A stretch of DNA of 64,000 bases from Neobacillus cucumis. GTDB lineage: Bacteria > Bacillota > Bacilli > Bacillales > Cytobacillaceae. Numbering within the stretch: position 1 is the first letter of the stretch; each line of letters begins with the position of its first letter. The stretch is from the NCBI RefSeq assembly GCF_016908975.1, contig NZ_JAFBEX010000018.1, forward strand, positions 1 to 64,000, in the 5' to 3' direction. The position numbers were made by a program, and so were the translations under genes. This document shows, one piece after another, positions 1-9,196 of this stretch. The notes beneath the pieces are model-generated. The model had not been told where the DNA came from and searched no databases. It was given only the letters and a program-made list of their open reading frames with translations.

Positions 1-16
1 TGTTTTGAAAAAAATC

Positions 17-61
17 AAAGCCTGTGAAATTTTACTGCTCGTAAAATTTCACAGGCTTTTT
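17..61 (+). terminator. Rho-independent terminator at the window edge
   Basis: A perfect 19-bp stem (arms 17-35 and 41-59) with a 5-nt loop TGCTC is followed by a short T run. It ends a gene lying to the left of the window. A weaker GC-rich hairpin (about 69-96, also followed by T5) comes next. Confidence 0.8.
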
Positions 62-174
62 AGGTTCTAGGAGGGGTTTTGTCCCAGCCTCTTTTTATTT
101 TCTTTCAACCCTTCTAAATCTCCTTTAGACACATAGATATTATCTATAGGACAAGTCCCCGAGGTGAGGGTAAC

Positions 175-750
175 ATGAAGGAAAAAATATGCGCAATGCT
201 AATTGGTTCAGTACTATTAAGCCTTGGTGTCAATGGATTTTTAGTTCCTTATCATCTGCTCGATGGCGGTGTTATTGGATTGGGATTAATTATTCATTAT
301 TTTTATGGACTCCCAACAGGGCTAAGTATAATCTTCTTAAGTCTCCCTTTATATGTTTTAGCCTGGTTTTTCGAACGCCGTTATTTTTTTTATAGTCTGC
401 ACGGATTAATCATTTCTTCCTTTTGTATCGATTTATTTTCCTTTATTAATGGAAAAATTCAAATTGGCATCCTTCCAAGTACCATCATCGGTGGCTTACT
501 AGTTGGAGTGGGTATTGGTCTGATGCTTCGTTATGAAACAAGTACAGGTGGAACGGATTTATTAGCACAGCTGTTAACCAAATTCACCTCGGTTAATATT
601 GGAATTATTATTTTTCTAATTGATGGTTTAATTATTACAAGCGGAATTAAAGTGGTCGGACTTGAAAAGTTCTTTTATTCAATTCTCACCATTATTTGTG
701 TAGGGTTGATGACAACTATCACGGTGTCAAAAAAACCTCTTGTACATTAA
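175..750 (+). CDS. YitT family membrane protein, short form
   Basis: A 191-residue, very hydrophobic protein with about five or six membrane segments. The N-terminal part (GVNGFLVPYHLLDGGVIGLG) and the later Y-x-T-STGGTDLLAQ stretch are typical of the YitT/DUF161 membrane domain. Most YitT relatives are about 280 residues and carry a C-terminal cytoplasmic DUF2179 domain; this one stops right after the last membrane segment, so that domain is absent. The function of the family is not established. It stands alone, with terminators on both sides and a GAGGTGAGGG ribosome site before the ATG. The family call is confident; the truncated form may be natural. Confidence 0.8.
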   Translation: MKEKICAMLIGSVLLSLGVNGFLVPYHLLDGGVIGLGLIIHYFYGLPTGLSIIFLSLPLYVLAWFFERRYFFYSLHGLIISSFCIDLFSFINGKIQIGILPSTIIGGLLVGVGIGLMLRYETSTGGTDLLAQLLTKFTSVNIGIIIFLIDGLIITSGIKVVGLEKFFYSILTIICVGLMTTITVSKKPLVH

Positions 751-783
751 AAACCACCGGAAACATATACGCCGGTGGTTTTA
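749..783. terminator. Bidirectional terminator between convergent genes
   Basis: An 11-bp stem (AAAACCACCGG pairing with CCGGTGGTTTT) lies between the stop codons of the convergent genes ending at 750 and 791. A-runs and T-runs on the two sides allow it to work in both directions. Confidence 0.75.
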
Positions 784-790
784 TAATGAT

Positions 791-3700
791 TTATTTCGTT
801 AGTTTAATATCCGTGGAGCCATACGTTCTTTGCATAATTTCGTAAGACTTCTTTAACCGTTCGTAAAACTCAGGCTGCTCCCATTTATTCCAAGTATAAG
901 TTATCGCCCCCGTTTGATTCAGGATTCCATTAACTGACTTTGGAATAGTTTGATTTACTGCCCCATTTTCTGTCGTAACAACGGCAGCCTTGATTCCACT
1001 TATTTCCACACTCCCTGACAATCCTTGTTTCCAGACGTCACCCATAACTTCTTTTAAGCTTGGATCTTTTACATTTAATAACTGCCACGGAATTCTTCCT
1101 TCCACTACCTTTTTATCCGCACTCACACTTATATCAGTTAAAGAGTTGAAATTCTGGCTGGAAGGATTCGCATTACCGAACTTTAAAACTCCTGTTTCAT
1201 AATCTTGAAAAGGTATTACCTCTTTCGTAGAAGGAATTATTTGCTTCTTATTTAAGGCTAACCGAATCGGATTAAATACGCCGCTATTTTTTATAGACGC
1301 ATATGGCTCTACGGGAATCATTTTCAAAACTTTTCCATACTGATAATAGAAGGTGTCGTAATAACTATCAACCAATATTCGCGAATCTTTAGGACCCTGA
1401 AGTTTAATCAGAAAGTCAATTCCATAATCTGTTTTTACTTTGGTTGGTTGATTAATCGGAATAGTTGTTTGCCCCTGAATGCCAATTGTATCGAGTAATA
1501 GGTATGTGCCTTCCTTTTTATAATCAATTGGTTGATTATATTTTAATAGGAAATACAAATACCCGCTGTCAGATGTGAACCGTACTTCTTTTAAATTCTG
1601 ATTACTATTCGATTTGTATGCTATTTTTGTACCGGCAATTTCCCAATCCTGGGCAGAACCATCGACAGTAATAGCCGTTTCCTTCTTCCCGGGTTCAAAT
1701 CCAAGCAAGCCAAAATGCTGTTCATTGGTTTGTTGATTATCCCAATAGGGGCGACGATTGGGATTATCGACATCCATCGTGTTCCATGTTCGTTTAAACC
1801 ATTCATCCTGCCATGAAAAGACAAGCCCGCCTGCATACTTTTCAGAAATAATTGATTGAAATAAGTGTTGATCAATGGTCCCTTGTTCCTCCTCAGTAAG
1901 AAAACCTTGGTTCATACCATAAGGGTTTTTATGGGTTAATCCTCTTGAAGATGGGACACCAAATTCCGCCACTAATACGGGCATTTGATGTGCGGAACGA
2001 AGATCATGAAGATAACCGGCATAATTATTTTTCTTTCCACTCGCATCTTTATAATTTAAGTATTTTTTTTCATAGCTAAGAAAATCAGGATAATATGGAT
2101 AGATATGATAAGATGCAAAAACACCAGCCTTAAAGGAGGCAGACGGCTTAATATGATTAGGATCAACCGATACTAAATCTTCTGTTTCTAATGGTTCAGA
2201 AGGATGCTGAAGCAAATCAGTTGTTACCCAATTGGTAAAGCTCAACGAGTGCTGCCAATGGTATTGTTTTGCCTCATATTCCGCCGCATAATTCATTAAT
2301 TGGGCGAGCCAAATCTCAAACGGGTTGGCATTTTCCGTTTGAAAAGAGTCTCCTTTAAATTGAGCCATCCCAGCATGTTTGGTATTGGTGTTATTGACCA
2401 TGGACGGATCCCATTCTGTACCGATAATCGTTCCAATTACATACTTTGAAATATCATACTTATAAACACCTGATGCATGTCCTGGCCTTTTTGCTAGATT
2501 AGCATTTCCGTGAATAATATTAATCATATTTCGGATTTCTAGTTTAGCATCATCAACATTCACTTTGGCAAAGGCATCCTGGGTTTTAATTAAGTTTTCT
2601 TCATTAACCCATGTACCGTGAAATAAGTATAACGGCTTTTTAGCTATTTGATTATATTCGTAAAAGGCCTCATAAAATTGGGGGGGATGAAGGGTATAAA
2701 TCCGAATAGCGTTGGCATTCATTGCACCAATTTCTTGAAGCCATCGGAAATATTCCTCTTTTGTGATTGCTGTTTCTCCTGGGAAATAACCAGGTCTTCC
2801 AATCCCCATATTCACACCTTTAATTAAAAAGTTTTGCCACTTTCCATTCTTTTGGATTTGGATATAAGCATCATTTGTTTTACTATTGGTTTTAATTCCA
2901 TTCGATTCAACTAGTTCTACCTTCTCTTGGGGCTCAACCTGTTTTAAACCATTTTTGAGGATATCCTTCATCATCGGTACATAGGCAGTCCAATAAAAAG
3001 ATTGTTTAAACCCGAAGGTCTTTTTCCATTTATCAAGCCCTTTTGTCTGGTAGATACCTGGAACATCCTCTTCATCAGCGTAGTCTCCAGAAAAATAATA
3101 GGAAGAATATCGTGCATTTTTATGATAAATAACAGCAGGAAACTCAGTCGGTATCTCATAACCTTTTAATTTTCCACTGGCCTTATCCGATATAGGAAGC
3201 TGATAGTTGGCTAAAATTTCTTGTTTATTTTTTGCTTCAATGACATCAAACCAATATTGGTAGGTCCCCTTAATATTCTCGGAAAATAGTTTCTTTCCCT
3301 GACTGGTTAATTTAAAATGGAGACCAGAATCTTGAATATCATCTTTTCCAATTACCACTATATAATTATTCTTACTAACAAATACAAAACCTTCCCCATT
3401 AAAGATCCATTTTTTTCCCTGTTTTAGATAATTCTCTTTTACCCATTCAGGTACCTCAGTGCTATTCAAATCGGAAAAATAACGACCAATCCAGCCTGAC
3501 CATTCCACATTCAGTAAATTGGATATTTCCTCCTTCGCCCGATCGGAAGTTGGACTTGCAAACGTATTAAATTCAGCAATTAATGTTTTCTTTTTTGACG
3601 CGGTTAACGCCTTTTTAATTTGATTTACTTCACTTAATTTTAATCCACCATAAATCTTCGCCGATTTGTTACCCTTCGGATTTTGTCCATAAAATTCCTG

Positions 3701-4036
3701 TTTATAGACACCGTATTGATCAGTTAAATAAAAAACATCGTACTTCCCTAAGTCTTTTGGTAATGGAACAACCGTGTAGTTCTGATTTCCCTTTGGTTCA
3801 AATCCCTTATAATCATTTTCATTTGAATAAGGAGTTGTTCCATTTTTAAAATACTTGGCATTATTTAATATCCAGACCAATCCTTTATGCTCTCGGTAGG
3901 ACGTATTAGGTACTGTTTTATCAACAATTAAAACATTCAAATTCTTAGCAGGCTGCGATTTCCATAACCAAAAGGGGCTGGTTACCACAACTAGCAGTGA
4001 GATGGAATAAACCACTAAGTATAATGATTTCTTCAT
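791..4036 (-). CDS. Membrane-anchored glycoside-hydrolase-like protein of an exopolysaccharide operon
   Basis: A 1081-residue protein with one N-terminal membrane segment (about residues 5-25) and no cleavage motif, so probably anchored outside the membrane. The middle part (about 395-770) reads like a TIM-barrel glycosidase of the GH2/GH5 clan: GTEWDPS (E541) and LVAEFGVPSSRG (E691) sit where acid/base and nucleophile glutamates are expected, and HIYPYYPDF precedes the second. From about 795 on, ITVDGSAQDW starts a CBM9/DOMON-like beta-sandwich. Residues 30-300 match nothing I recognise. Its ATG overlaps the stop of the glycosyltransferase gene by 4 bp, implying translational coupling. A likely role is trimming or release of the polymer made by that enzyme (inference). 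No named gene is recognised. Confidence 0.6.
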   Translation of the reverse strand: MKKSLYLVVYSISLLVVVTSPFWLWKSQPAKNLNVLIVDKTVPNTSYREHKGLVWILNNAKYFKNGTTPYSNENDYKGFEPKGNQNYTVVPLPKDLGKYDVFYLTDQYGVYKQEFYGQNPKGNKSAKIYGGLKLSEVNQIKKALTASKKKTLIAEFNTFASPTSDRAKEEISNLLNVEWSGWIGRYFSDLNSTEVPEWVKENYLKQGKKWIFNGEGFVFVSKNNYIVVIGKDDIQDSGLHFKLTSQGKKLFSENIKGTYQYWFDVIEAKNKQEILANYQLPISDKASGKLKGYEIPTEFPAVIYHKNARYSSYYFSGDYADEEDVPGIYQTKGLDKWKKTFGFKQSFYWTAYVPMMKDILKNGLKQVEPQEKVELVESNGIKTNSKTNDAYIQIQKNGKWQNFLIKGVNMGIGRPGYFPGETAITKEEYFRWLQEIGAMNANAIRIYTLHPPQFYEAFYEYNQIAKKPLYLFHGTWVNEENLIKTQDAFAKVNVDDAKLEIRNMINIIHGNANLAKRPGHASGVYKYDISKYVIGTIIGTEWDPSMVNNTNTKHAGMAQFKGDSFQTENANPFEIWLAQLMNYAAEYEAKQYHWQHSLSFTNWVTTDLLQHPSEPLETEDLVSVDPNHIKPSASFKAGVFASYHIYPYYPDFLSYEKKYLNYKDASGKKNNYAGYLHDLRSAHQMPVLVAEFGVPSSRGLTHKNPYGMNQGFLTEEEQGTIDQHLFQSIISEKYAGGLVFSWQDEWFKRTWNTMDVDNPNRRPYWDNQQTNEQHFGLLGFEPGKKETAITVDGSAQDWEIAGTKIAYKSNSNQNLKEVRFTSDSGYLYFLLKYNQPIDYKKEGTYLLLDTIGIQGQTTIPINQPTKVKTDYGIDFLIKLQGPKDSRILVDSYYDTFYYQYGKVLKMIPVEPYASIKNSGVFNPIRLALNKKQIIPSTKEVIPFQDYETGVLKFGNANPSSQNFNSLTDISVSADKKVVEGRIPWQLLNVKDPSLKEVMGDVWKQGLSGSVEISGIKAAVVTTENGAVNQTIPKSVNGILNQTGAITYTWNKWEQPEFYERLKKSYEIMQRTYGSTDIKLTK

Positions 4037-5445
4037 TTTGAAACACCTTTTCTTTTCATTTCTCCCCAGCTTGTGTCCCCTTTAATTATTTGCCAAACCC
4101 CTTCACAGCGCCAAAAAACAGTCATGGGGCGATACCAAATCGTTTCTGTTAATGAATAGAGAAAGAGCTTGAGTATATCTGTAACTTTAGGGTACTTAGT
4201 TAAGCTCCACTCTTCTAGTAGAACGGCCGCCATGGAAAAAATCGAGCCATATAAACAAGAAAGTAAAAATAGCAGGATGGAAAATTCGATGTAGATTCCT
4301 CCTAAAAACAAACACAGTACCATAAAAATATAGCCAGTTAATTCGATAATTGGACCAAAAAACTCTACAATCCAAAAATAAGGAAAAGCAAGCAGTCCGA
4401 TGGATCCATACTTAGGATTAAACGTTAATCTCCGATGGGTCCATAAACTTTCAAACAGTCCCCTATGCCATCGCCTTCTCTGTCTTCGTAAAAACTTCAA
4501 ATCCTCAGGAACTTCCGTCCAACAAACTGGATCGGGGACATAAACAATCTTTTTCTTAAGTCCCTTTTCCTTTAACAGCCGATGCATGCGGACAACTAGT
4601 TCCATATCTTCTCCAACGGTATCGGTTCGATATCCTCCTGCAGCAATAACCCAATGCTTTGAAAAAACACCAAAAGCACCAGAAATAATGAGTAGCAAAT
4701 TATGTTTGCTTAAACCAATTCTCCCCATTAAAAAGGCACGTAAATATTCAATAATCTGCATGACCACAATGGGTCGATCTGAAAGACCAACTTTTTGAAT
4801 ATGACCATTATGAATCTCACAACCATTAGCAATCCTTACACTGCCGCCAGAGGCGATTACTTCTTCATCCGAATCAACGATTGGTTTCATTACCTTTAAA
4901 AAAGCATCTTCCTCTAGAACTGAATCCCCATCAAGCGAACAAAAATAGGGATAATGCGAGAAGTTCAATCCGACATTTAGAGCATCTGCTTTACCGCCAT
5001 TTTCTTTATCAATGAGGAATAAATTTGAAAGTATCGACGATTGGTAAATCCTTTTGATTGGCTTTGCATTTATTTGAATGCGAACGGCCTTTTTAATTTC
5101 CTTCATATCATAGAAATCAATCATCTTTTCCACGGTATTATCTTTTGAACCGTCATTTACCACAATGATTTCAAAGGTCGGGTAATTGATACTCAATAAG
5201 GAACGCACACTTTGAATAATACCAGCCTCTTCATTGTAAGCAGGTACAATAATCGAAACCGGTTTGGTATAACTCTCATCCAAATAATCTTCATAAGCCT
5301 GAATCCGATCAAGCTGATATTCCTTTCGAAGCTGAAAAATAGAAATAATGAGAATTGCTGAATAAAAAATAATAACAATTACCATATAAACAGCAATAAA
5401 CCAAGCAAATGCCGTAACAATATCTCCCCATTGAATAAATGGCAT
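4033..5445 (-). CDS. Processive family 2 glycosyltransferase (cellulose/hyaluronan synthase-like)
   Basis: A 470-residue membrane enzyme. One N-terminal membrane segment (about 10-37) is followed by a GT-A catalytic domain with the motifs of processive beta-glycosyltransferases: VSIIVPAYNEE, VVNDGSKD, the metal-binding CSLDGDS, VGEDMEL in the position of the general-base TED, and QRRRWHRG, the Q-x-x-R-W product-gripping motif. C-terminal membrane helices (about 350-425) would form the export channel. The family polymerises UDP-sugars and moves the chain through the membrane; the sugar cannot be read from the sequence. It is third in a four-gene operon headed by a diguanylate cyclase, which suggests c-di-GMP control. 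No PilZ domain is seen in it. AAAGGGG precedes the ATG. Confidence 0.85.
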   Translation of the reverse strand: MPFIQWGDIVTAFAWFIAVYMVIVIIFYSAILIISIFQLRKEYQLDRIQAYEDYLDESYTKPVSIIVPAYNEEAGIIQSVRSLLSINYPTFEIIVVNDGSKDNTVEKMIDFYDMKEIKKAVRIQINAKPIKRIYQSSILSNLFLIDKENGGKADALNVGLNFSHYPYFCSLDGDSVLEEDAFLKVMKPIVDSDEEVIASGGSVRIANGCEIHNGHIQKVGLSDRPIVVMQIIEYLRAFLMGRIGLSKHNLLLIISGAFGVFSKHWVIAAGGYRTDTVGEDMELVVRMHRLLKEKGLKKKIVYVPDPVCWTEVPEDLKFLRRQRRRWHRGLFESLWTHRRLTFNPKYGSIGLLAFPYFWIVEFFGPIIELTGYIFMVLCLFLGGIYIEFSILLFLLSCLYGSIFSMAAVLLEEWSLTKYPKVTDILKLFLYSLTETIWYRPMTVFWRCEGVWQIIKGDTSWGEMKRKGVSK

Positions 5446-5449
5446 CTAT

Positions 5450-6487
5450 CTATACCCCTTTATGCAGCCATTCCCAGGCCATATCTTTTGCAAATGTATC
5501 TTTTGAAGATTCCAATATAGTCCCTAGAATTTCTTTTCCATTAGTAAATTGAATGATTGCTTGTGCAGCCTGTGACCGAACCCACCAGGTTCGGTCATGC
5601 ATCAGTTCAATTAATCGAGGTATTGCACTTTTTTCCTTTAGTGAACCGATTAATTTGGCTGCCACCATTCGTTCTTCCCACTTTTCGGAATAGAGAAGGT
5701 CTAGATAAGGCTCGCTTTTTTTTACATAACCAATTTCCGCCAAAGCTTTTAAAGCCCTAATCCTTATTTCTCCTGAATAGTTTGAGAATATCTTTTCAAG
5801 AAATGTAGTATAGCTGACCTCTCTTTTACGTGCTATCACATCAATAATAGCCTTTTGAAGCGGTAGACGTGCATTATGAAAATGGAGAACATATTGGTCA
5901 AAGTTCTTCGTCTCTAATGGTATTAAGATATGGCGGTAATCATATTCAGTTAGTTCATGATATTTGGTTGTGAGTAGCTCAAATAACTCCCTAAATTGAA
6001 ATAGTGCGAGAATTCTAAGTATGTGAACAAGTTCTTGATGTGAAAGACGTTTCTTATTTAATAATTGATAAACGCTTTCCGTAAGATTGATCATATTGAA
6101 ATCCTCAATATGATATAGCGTATTCATCCGGATGCTCCATTTTTTGCTTTTAAGCTGTTTTTGATAATAATCGGATAAATACATTGAAGCTAATGATGAT
6201 AACCGTTCTTTTTCAACTTCACCTTCAATTACTTTTGTGTATCTGCTTAACAGCTGTTCAATTACCTTTTGCTGAAGAACAGTATCCGGGTTCAGCTTTC
6301 TTGAAAAACTCCCCTCAATTAGGATGGAAGAAATAAGTGGATTGTATATTCCACGGTAATATTCCATTTTTTTGCTTTTTTGAATTTCAATCGTTTTTCT
6401 GATGGTCAAATACCCTAGCAAAAGGGCAAGTATTCCAACTAAAGATAGTGTTAGTATGGAAAGGAAAAGCAACTCATGTGTCAACAA
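5450..6487 (-). CDS. Membrane-anchored HEAT-repeat protein
   Basis: A 345-residue protein starting at TTG (GGATG ribosome site). It has one N-terminal membrane segment (about 5-27) and a long soluble helical part. Residues about 215-330 form HEAT/PBS-lyase-like repeats: IRIRALKALAEIGYVKKSEP, EERMVAAKLIGSLKEKSAIP and WWVRSQAAQAIIQFTNGKEI. Such repeats are protein-interaction scaffolds. It sits 1 bp after the cyclase gene and 4 bp before the glycosyltransferase gene, so it is a plausible adaptor between signalling protein and synthase (inference). No enzyme motif is visible. Confidence 0.65.
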   Translation of the reverse strand: MLTHELLFLSILTLSLVGILALLLGYLTIRKTIEIQKSKKMEYYRGIYNPLISSILIEGSFSRKLNPDTVLQQKVIEQLLSRYTKVIEGEVEKERLSSLASMYLSDYYQKQLKSKKWSIRMNTLYHIEDFNMINLTESVYQLLNKKRLSHQELVHILRILALFQFRELFELLTTKYHELTEYDYRHILIPLETKNFDQYVLHFHNARLPLQKAIIDVIARKREVSYTTFLEKIFSNYSGEIRIRALKALAEIGYVKKSEPYLDLLYSEKWEERMVAAKLIGSLKEKSAIPRLIELMHDRTWWVRSQAAQAIIQFTNGKEILGTILESSKDTFAKDMAWEWLHKGV

Positions 6488-6488
6488 A

Positions 6489-8108
6489 TTATTTCATCCT
6501 TTTTATTAACCTTTGTATTCTAGCTTGTAGCTCCTTAATACTAAAGGGTTTTGTTACATAATCATCGGCACCTAGTGCTAAGGCCTTTTCAATATCTGCT
6601 TCACTTTTTCTGCCGGTCAGCATGAGAACATGGATATTATGACTATGTTTTATTTTTTGAACCTGTTGTAATATTTCGATGCCGTCCATTACAGGCATTA
6701 CTCCGTCAATGATTAAAAAATGTTCACCTTTCTCCTCTAATCGATTGGATTTAAAAAACTGAACTCCATCTCCGAATTCTGCTAAGTTTAAATCAAAATT
6801 GGAAAAATTCATTACATTAAGGATTCGCATCAGCATTGTCCGAATAATAGGGTCGTCATCTATGATGGATACCAATAATTTCCTTTTTGGCAAATCCACG
6901 ATGGTATCATTAGCGATTTCTACTCGAGCCCTGCCATTAGCTTTTGCCGTAAACAAGGCTTGATCCGCGGCCATTAGAGCCGTTTCCAGCGTTATTTCCT
7001 GGTGATTTATGGTATAAATACCAGCTGAAAAAGTAATAAAAAGGGTCTTATTATCTATCTGTAATGGGGTCTTGGAAAACTTCGTCAGCCATCTTGAAAC
7101 ACTCTCTGCTGCTTCAAGCTGGTGAGTATTTTCAAGGATAATGACAAATTCCTCACCACCAAATCTAAAAATTATATCAGTGCTTCGTGTGTGACTTTTT
7201 AAAAATGCGGCAAATGCTGAAAGGATTTTATCTCCATTAATATGGCCAAGAGAATCGTTTATTTGTTTGAAATGATCTAAATCTAGGATAGCAATACTGA
7301 AAGGTTGTTTATTCCGTTTCATATCTCTGAGGTTGCGATTATATACATGTGGTAAGAATCTACGATTATAAACCTGTGTTAGCTCATCTATAAGGACTAA
7401 TTTATCCACTAATTCTTTTTTCTTCAAATGATGGGCAATCCGAACCGTTAATTCTTCTAAATCAATCGGTTTTTCAATGAAATCATCAGCACCCAGTTTA
7501 TAGGCCTTCATTCGTGTTTCTCGATCATTCATGAGACTCATCATAATCTTAGGGACAAAGTGTTGATGCGTATGCTGTTGAATATTCTCCAGTAATTGAA
7601 TTCCATTGATTCCAGGTAAGTGTATATCAATAATTACACAGTCCGGGTTTAAATCGTAATATTGTGAGATTGCCTTTTTAGGGTCTGTACTTGCCGCTAC
7701 CATCCATCCGCTTTCTTCTAGGACGTCCTTGAGAAGAATAATCATTGAAATATCATCATCAATAATTTGTATCAGCGGTACATTCTCTTCAAATCGATGA
7801 TCTTTATTGTTCCCATATTCCGTTGAAGAAAAGGTTTCATATTCATCCGTTAAGTTGATTAATTCATCTAAAAACGTTCTTAATTCTTCCTTTTCCCATT
7901 GCCTATCTTCCATCAATTTTAGTTTACTCAACAAATGCCCGGAAAGCTGGTGAAGACCTCCTAACTGTAATGTCCCTGCACTACCTTGGATGGAGTGCAG
8001 AAAACGGTACACTTCTGAATGGTTGATGGGTTCCTCCCTTGTCCTCCACTCAGATAGTAGGCTTTTAATTTTTTGAATTTGTATATTTTTATACTTGCTA
8101 AATTCCAT
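6489..8108 (-). CDS. Hpt-REC-GGDEF-REC diguanylate cyclase/response regulator
   Basis: A 539-residue cytoplasmic signalling protein. Order of domains: Hpt (about 1-95; H38 in FLHSIQGSAGTLQLGG), receiver 1 (about 112-235; acidic IIDDD, phosphoacceptor in CVIIDIHLPG, EKP lysine), GGDEF (about 245-400), receiver 2 (about 410-535; IIDDD, LIIDGVMPVMDG, TKP). The cyclase active site is intact (RFGGEEF) and a canonical inhibitory I-site RSTD lies five residues before it, so it should make c-di-GMP with product feedback. Hpt plus two receivers means input from a separate histidine kinase; none is adjacent. It heads the exopolysaccharide operon, with AGAGGTG before the ATG. Active-site integrity is clear; the link to the polymer is inference. 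Confidence 0.88.
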   Translation of the reverse strand: MEFSKYKNIQIQKIKSLLSEWRTREEPINHSEVYRFLHSIQGSAGTLQLGGLHQLSGHLLSKLKLMEDRQWEKEELRTFLDELINLTDEYETFSSTEYGNNKDHRFEENVPLIQIIDDDISMIILLKDVLEESGWMVAASTDPKKAISQYYDLNPDCVIIDIHLPGINGIQLLENIQQHTHQHFVPKIMMSLMNDRETRMKAYKLGADDFIEKPIDLEELTVRIAHHLKKKELVDKLVLIDELTQVYNRRFLPHVYNRNLRDMKRNKQPFSIAILDLDHFKQINDSLGHINGDKILSAFAAFLKSHTRSTDIIFRFGGEEFVIILENTHQLEAAESVSRWLTKFSKTPLQIDNKTLFITFSAGIYTINHQEITLETALMAADQALFTAKANGRARVEIANDTIVDLPKRKLLVSIIDDDPIIRTMLMRILNVMNFSNFDLNLAEFGDGVQFFKSNRLEEKGEHFLIIDGVMPVMDGIEILQQVQKIKHSHNIHVLMLTGRKSEADIEKALALGADDYVTKPFSIKELQARIQRLIKRMK

Positions 8109-8249
8109 TAACGATCGGCACCTCTATTAACGTTTATCATAAAAACTGTTATGAACTAAGTTTGTGTTTATCTAAAGTGTATTATTAATTGATTTTCTAT
8201 GCTACGAACAAGGTCGAAAAATGTAGAAAATTATTATAATTAATTATAT

Positions 8250-8278
8250 AAAAAAGGACCCCCATTATGGAATCCTTG
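8250..8278 (-). terminator. Terminator downstream of proC
   Basis: Read on the minus strand, AAGGA-tt-CC pairs with GG-gg-TCCTT around a short loop and is followed by a T run. It lies 8 bp after the proC stop. The stem is interrupted, so moderate confidence. Confidence 0.5.
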
Positions 8279-8285
8279 AAATCAT

Positions 8286-9089
8286 TTATCCTAAACTCTT
8301 TACCTTGATTGTACAGCTCTCCATTGCGGTTAAGACTGCCCCTCGAAACTGCTCTTTTTCAAGTGTCGCAACTGCTTCAATTGTTGCCCCGCCAGGAGTG
8401 CAAACTTGATCTTTTAGTTCTCCAGGATGTACACCTGTTTCCAGAACCATTTTGGCCGCTCCTAATACGGCTTGTGCGGCCAGCCTATATGCTTTATCTC
8501 TTGGAATCCCTTGGCGTACTCCTCCATCCGCCATCGCTTCTATGAACATATAAACATATGCCGGTGAGGATCCGCTAATAGCTGGCACCGCATCCATTAG
8601 TTTCTCTTCAAGCCTCTCTGTTTGACCAAAGGACTGAAATAATTGTTCTACTAGGATCAGCTCTTCCTCAAGAATACATTTATTTCCACAAAGTACACTC
8701 ATACCTGCTTTCACCAATGAAGGTGTATTCGGCATCGTCCTTACAGCCTTAACCTGAAAACCAAATAAACGTTCTAAATCTGCTAGCTTAATGCCAGCGG
8801 CAATTGTAACAATAATGGTGTTCTGATTTATTTCACTTTTTATTTCTTCAATAATTTTTGGATGCGAATCAGGCTTAATGGCTAATATGAGAATATCGGC
8901 AAATCTTGCAACTTCCTTGTTGTGTATAGTTGTTAGAATACCAAACTTTTCAGATACAGCATTTATCGAATTTTCAGTAGCAGCACTTGCCATGATTTTT
9001 TCCTTTAATTCATTGTTTGCTTTAACAATTCCGGCTATCATCGCTTGGGCCATCTTCCCTGCCCCAATAAAGCCTATCTTTTTAAACAT
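8286..9089 (-). CDS. proC: Pyrroline-5-carboxylate reductase
   Basis: Catalyses the last step of proline synthesis, NAD(P)H reduction of 1-pyrroline-5-carboxylate. The 267-residue protein opens with the Rossmann motif IGFIGAGKMAQAMI and carries the family signatures VRTMPNTP and the C-terminal AISGSSPAYVYMFIEAMADGGV / TPGGATIEA block. Length is typical. Two ATG codons are 6 bp apart; the inner one (9089) has the better spacing to AAGG, so it is preferred to 9095. Bacillus genomes carry several paralogues (proG/H/I); which one this is cannot be told. It is monocistronic between the deoC terminator and its own. Confidence 0.93.
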   Translation of the reverse strand: MFKKIGFIGAGKMAQAMIAGIVKANNELKEKIMASAATENSINAVSEKFGILTTIHNKEVARFADILILAIKPDSHPKIIEEIKSEINQNTIIVTIAAGIKLADLERLFGFQVKAVRTMPNTPSLVKAGMSVLCGNKCILEEELILVEQLFQSFGQTERLEEKLMDAVPAISGSSPAYVYMFIEAMADGGVRQGIPRDKAYRLAAQAVLGAAKMVLETGVHPGELKDQVCTPGGATIEAVATLEKEQFRGAVLTAMESCTIKVKSLG

Positions 9090-9128
9090 CGTCATCCATC
9101 CTTATCTATTCTCTAGTTTAATTCAAAA

Positions 9129-9170
9129 TAAAAAGAGAAGTTATTCCATTGAAATAGCTTCTCTTTTGAA
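9129..9170 (-). terminator. Terminator downstream of deoC
   Basis: Arms AAAAGAGAAG (9131-9140) and CTTCTCTTTT (9158-9167) pair perfectly, with more pairing inside, followed on the minus strand by a T-rich tail. It separates deoC from proC. Confidence 0.75.
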
Positions 9171-9196
9171 TTTTTTTCACTTAATTATGTAAAAAA

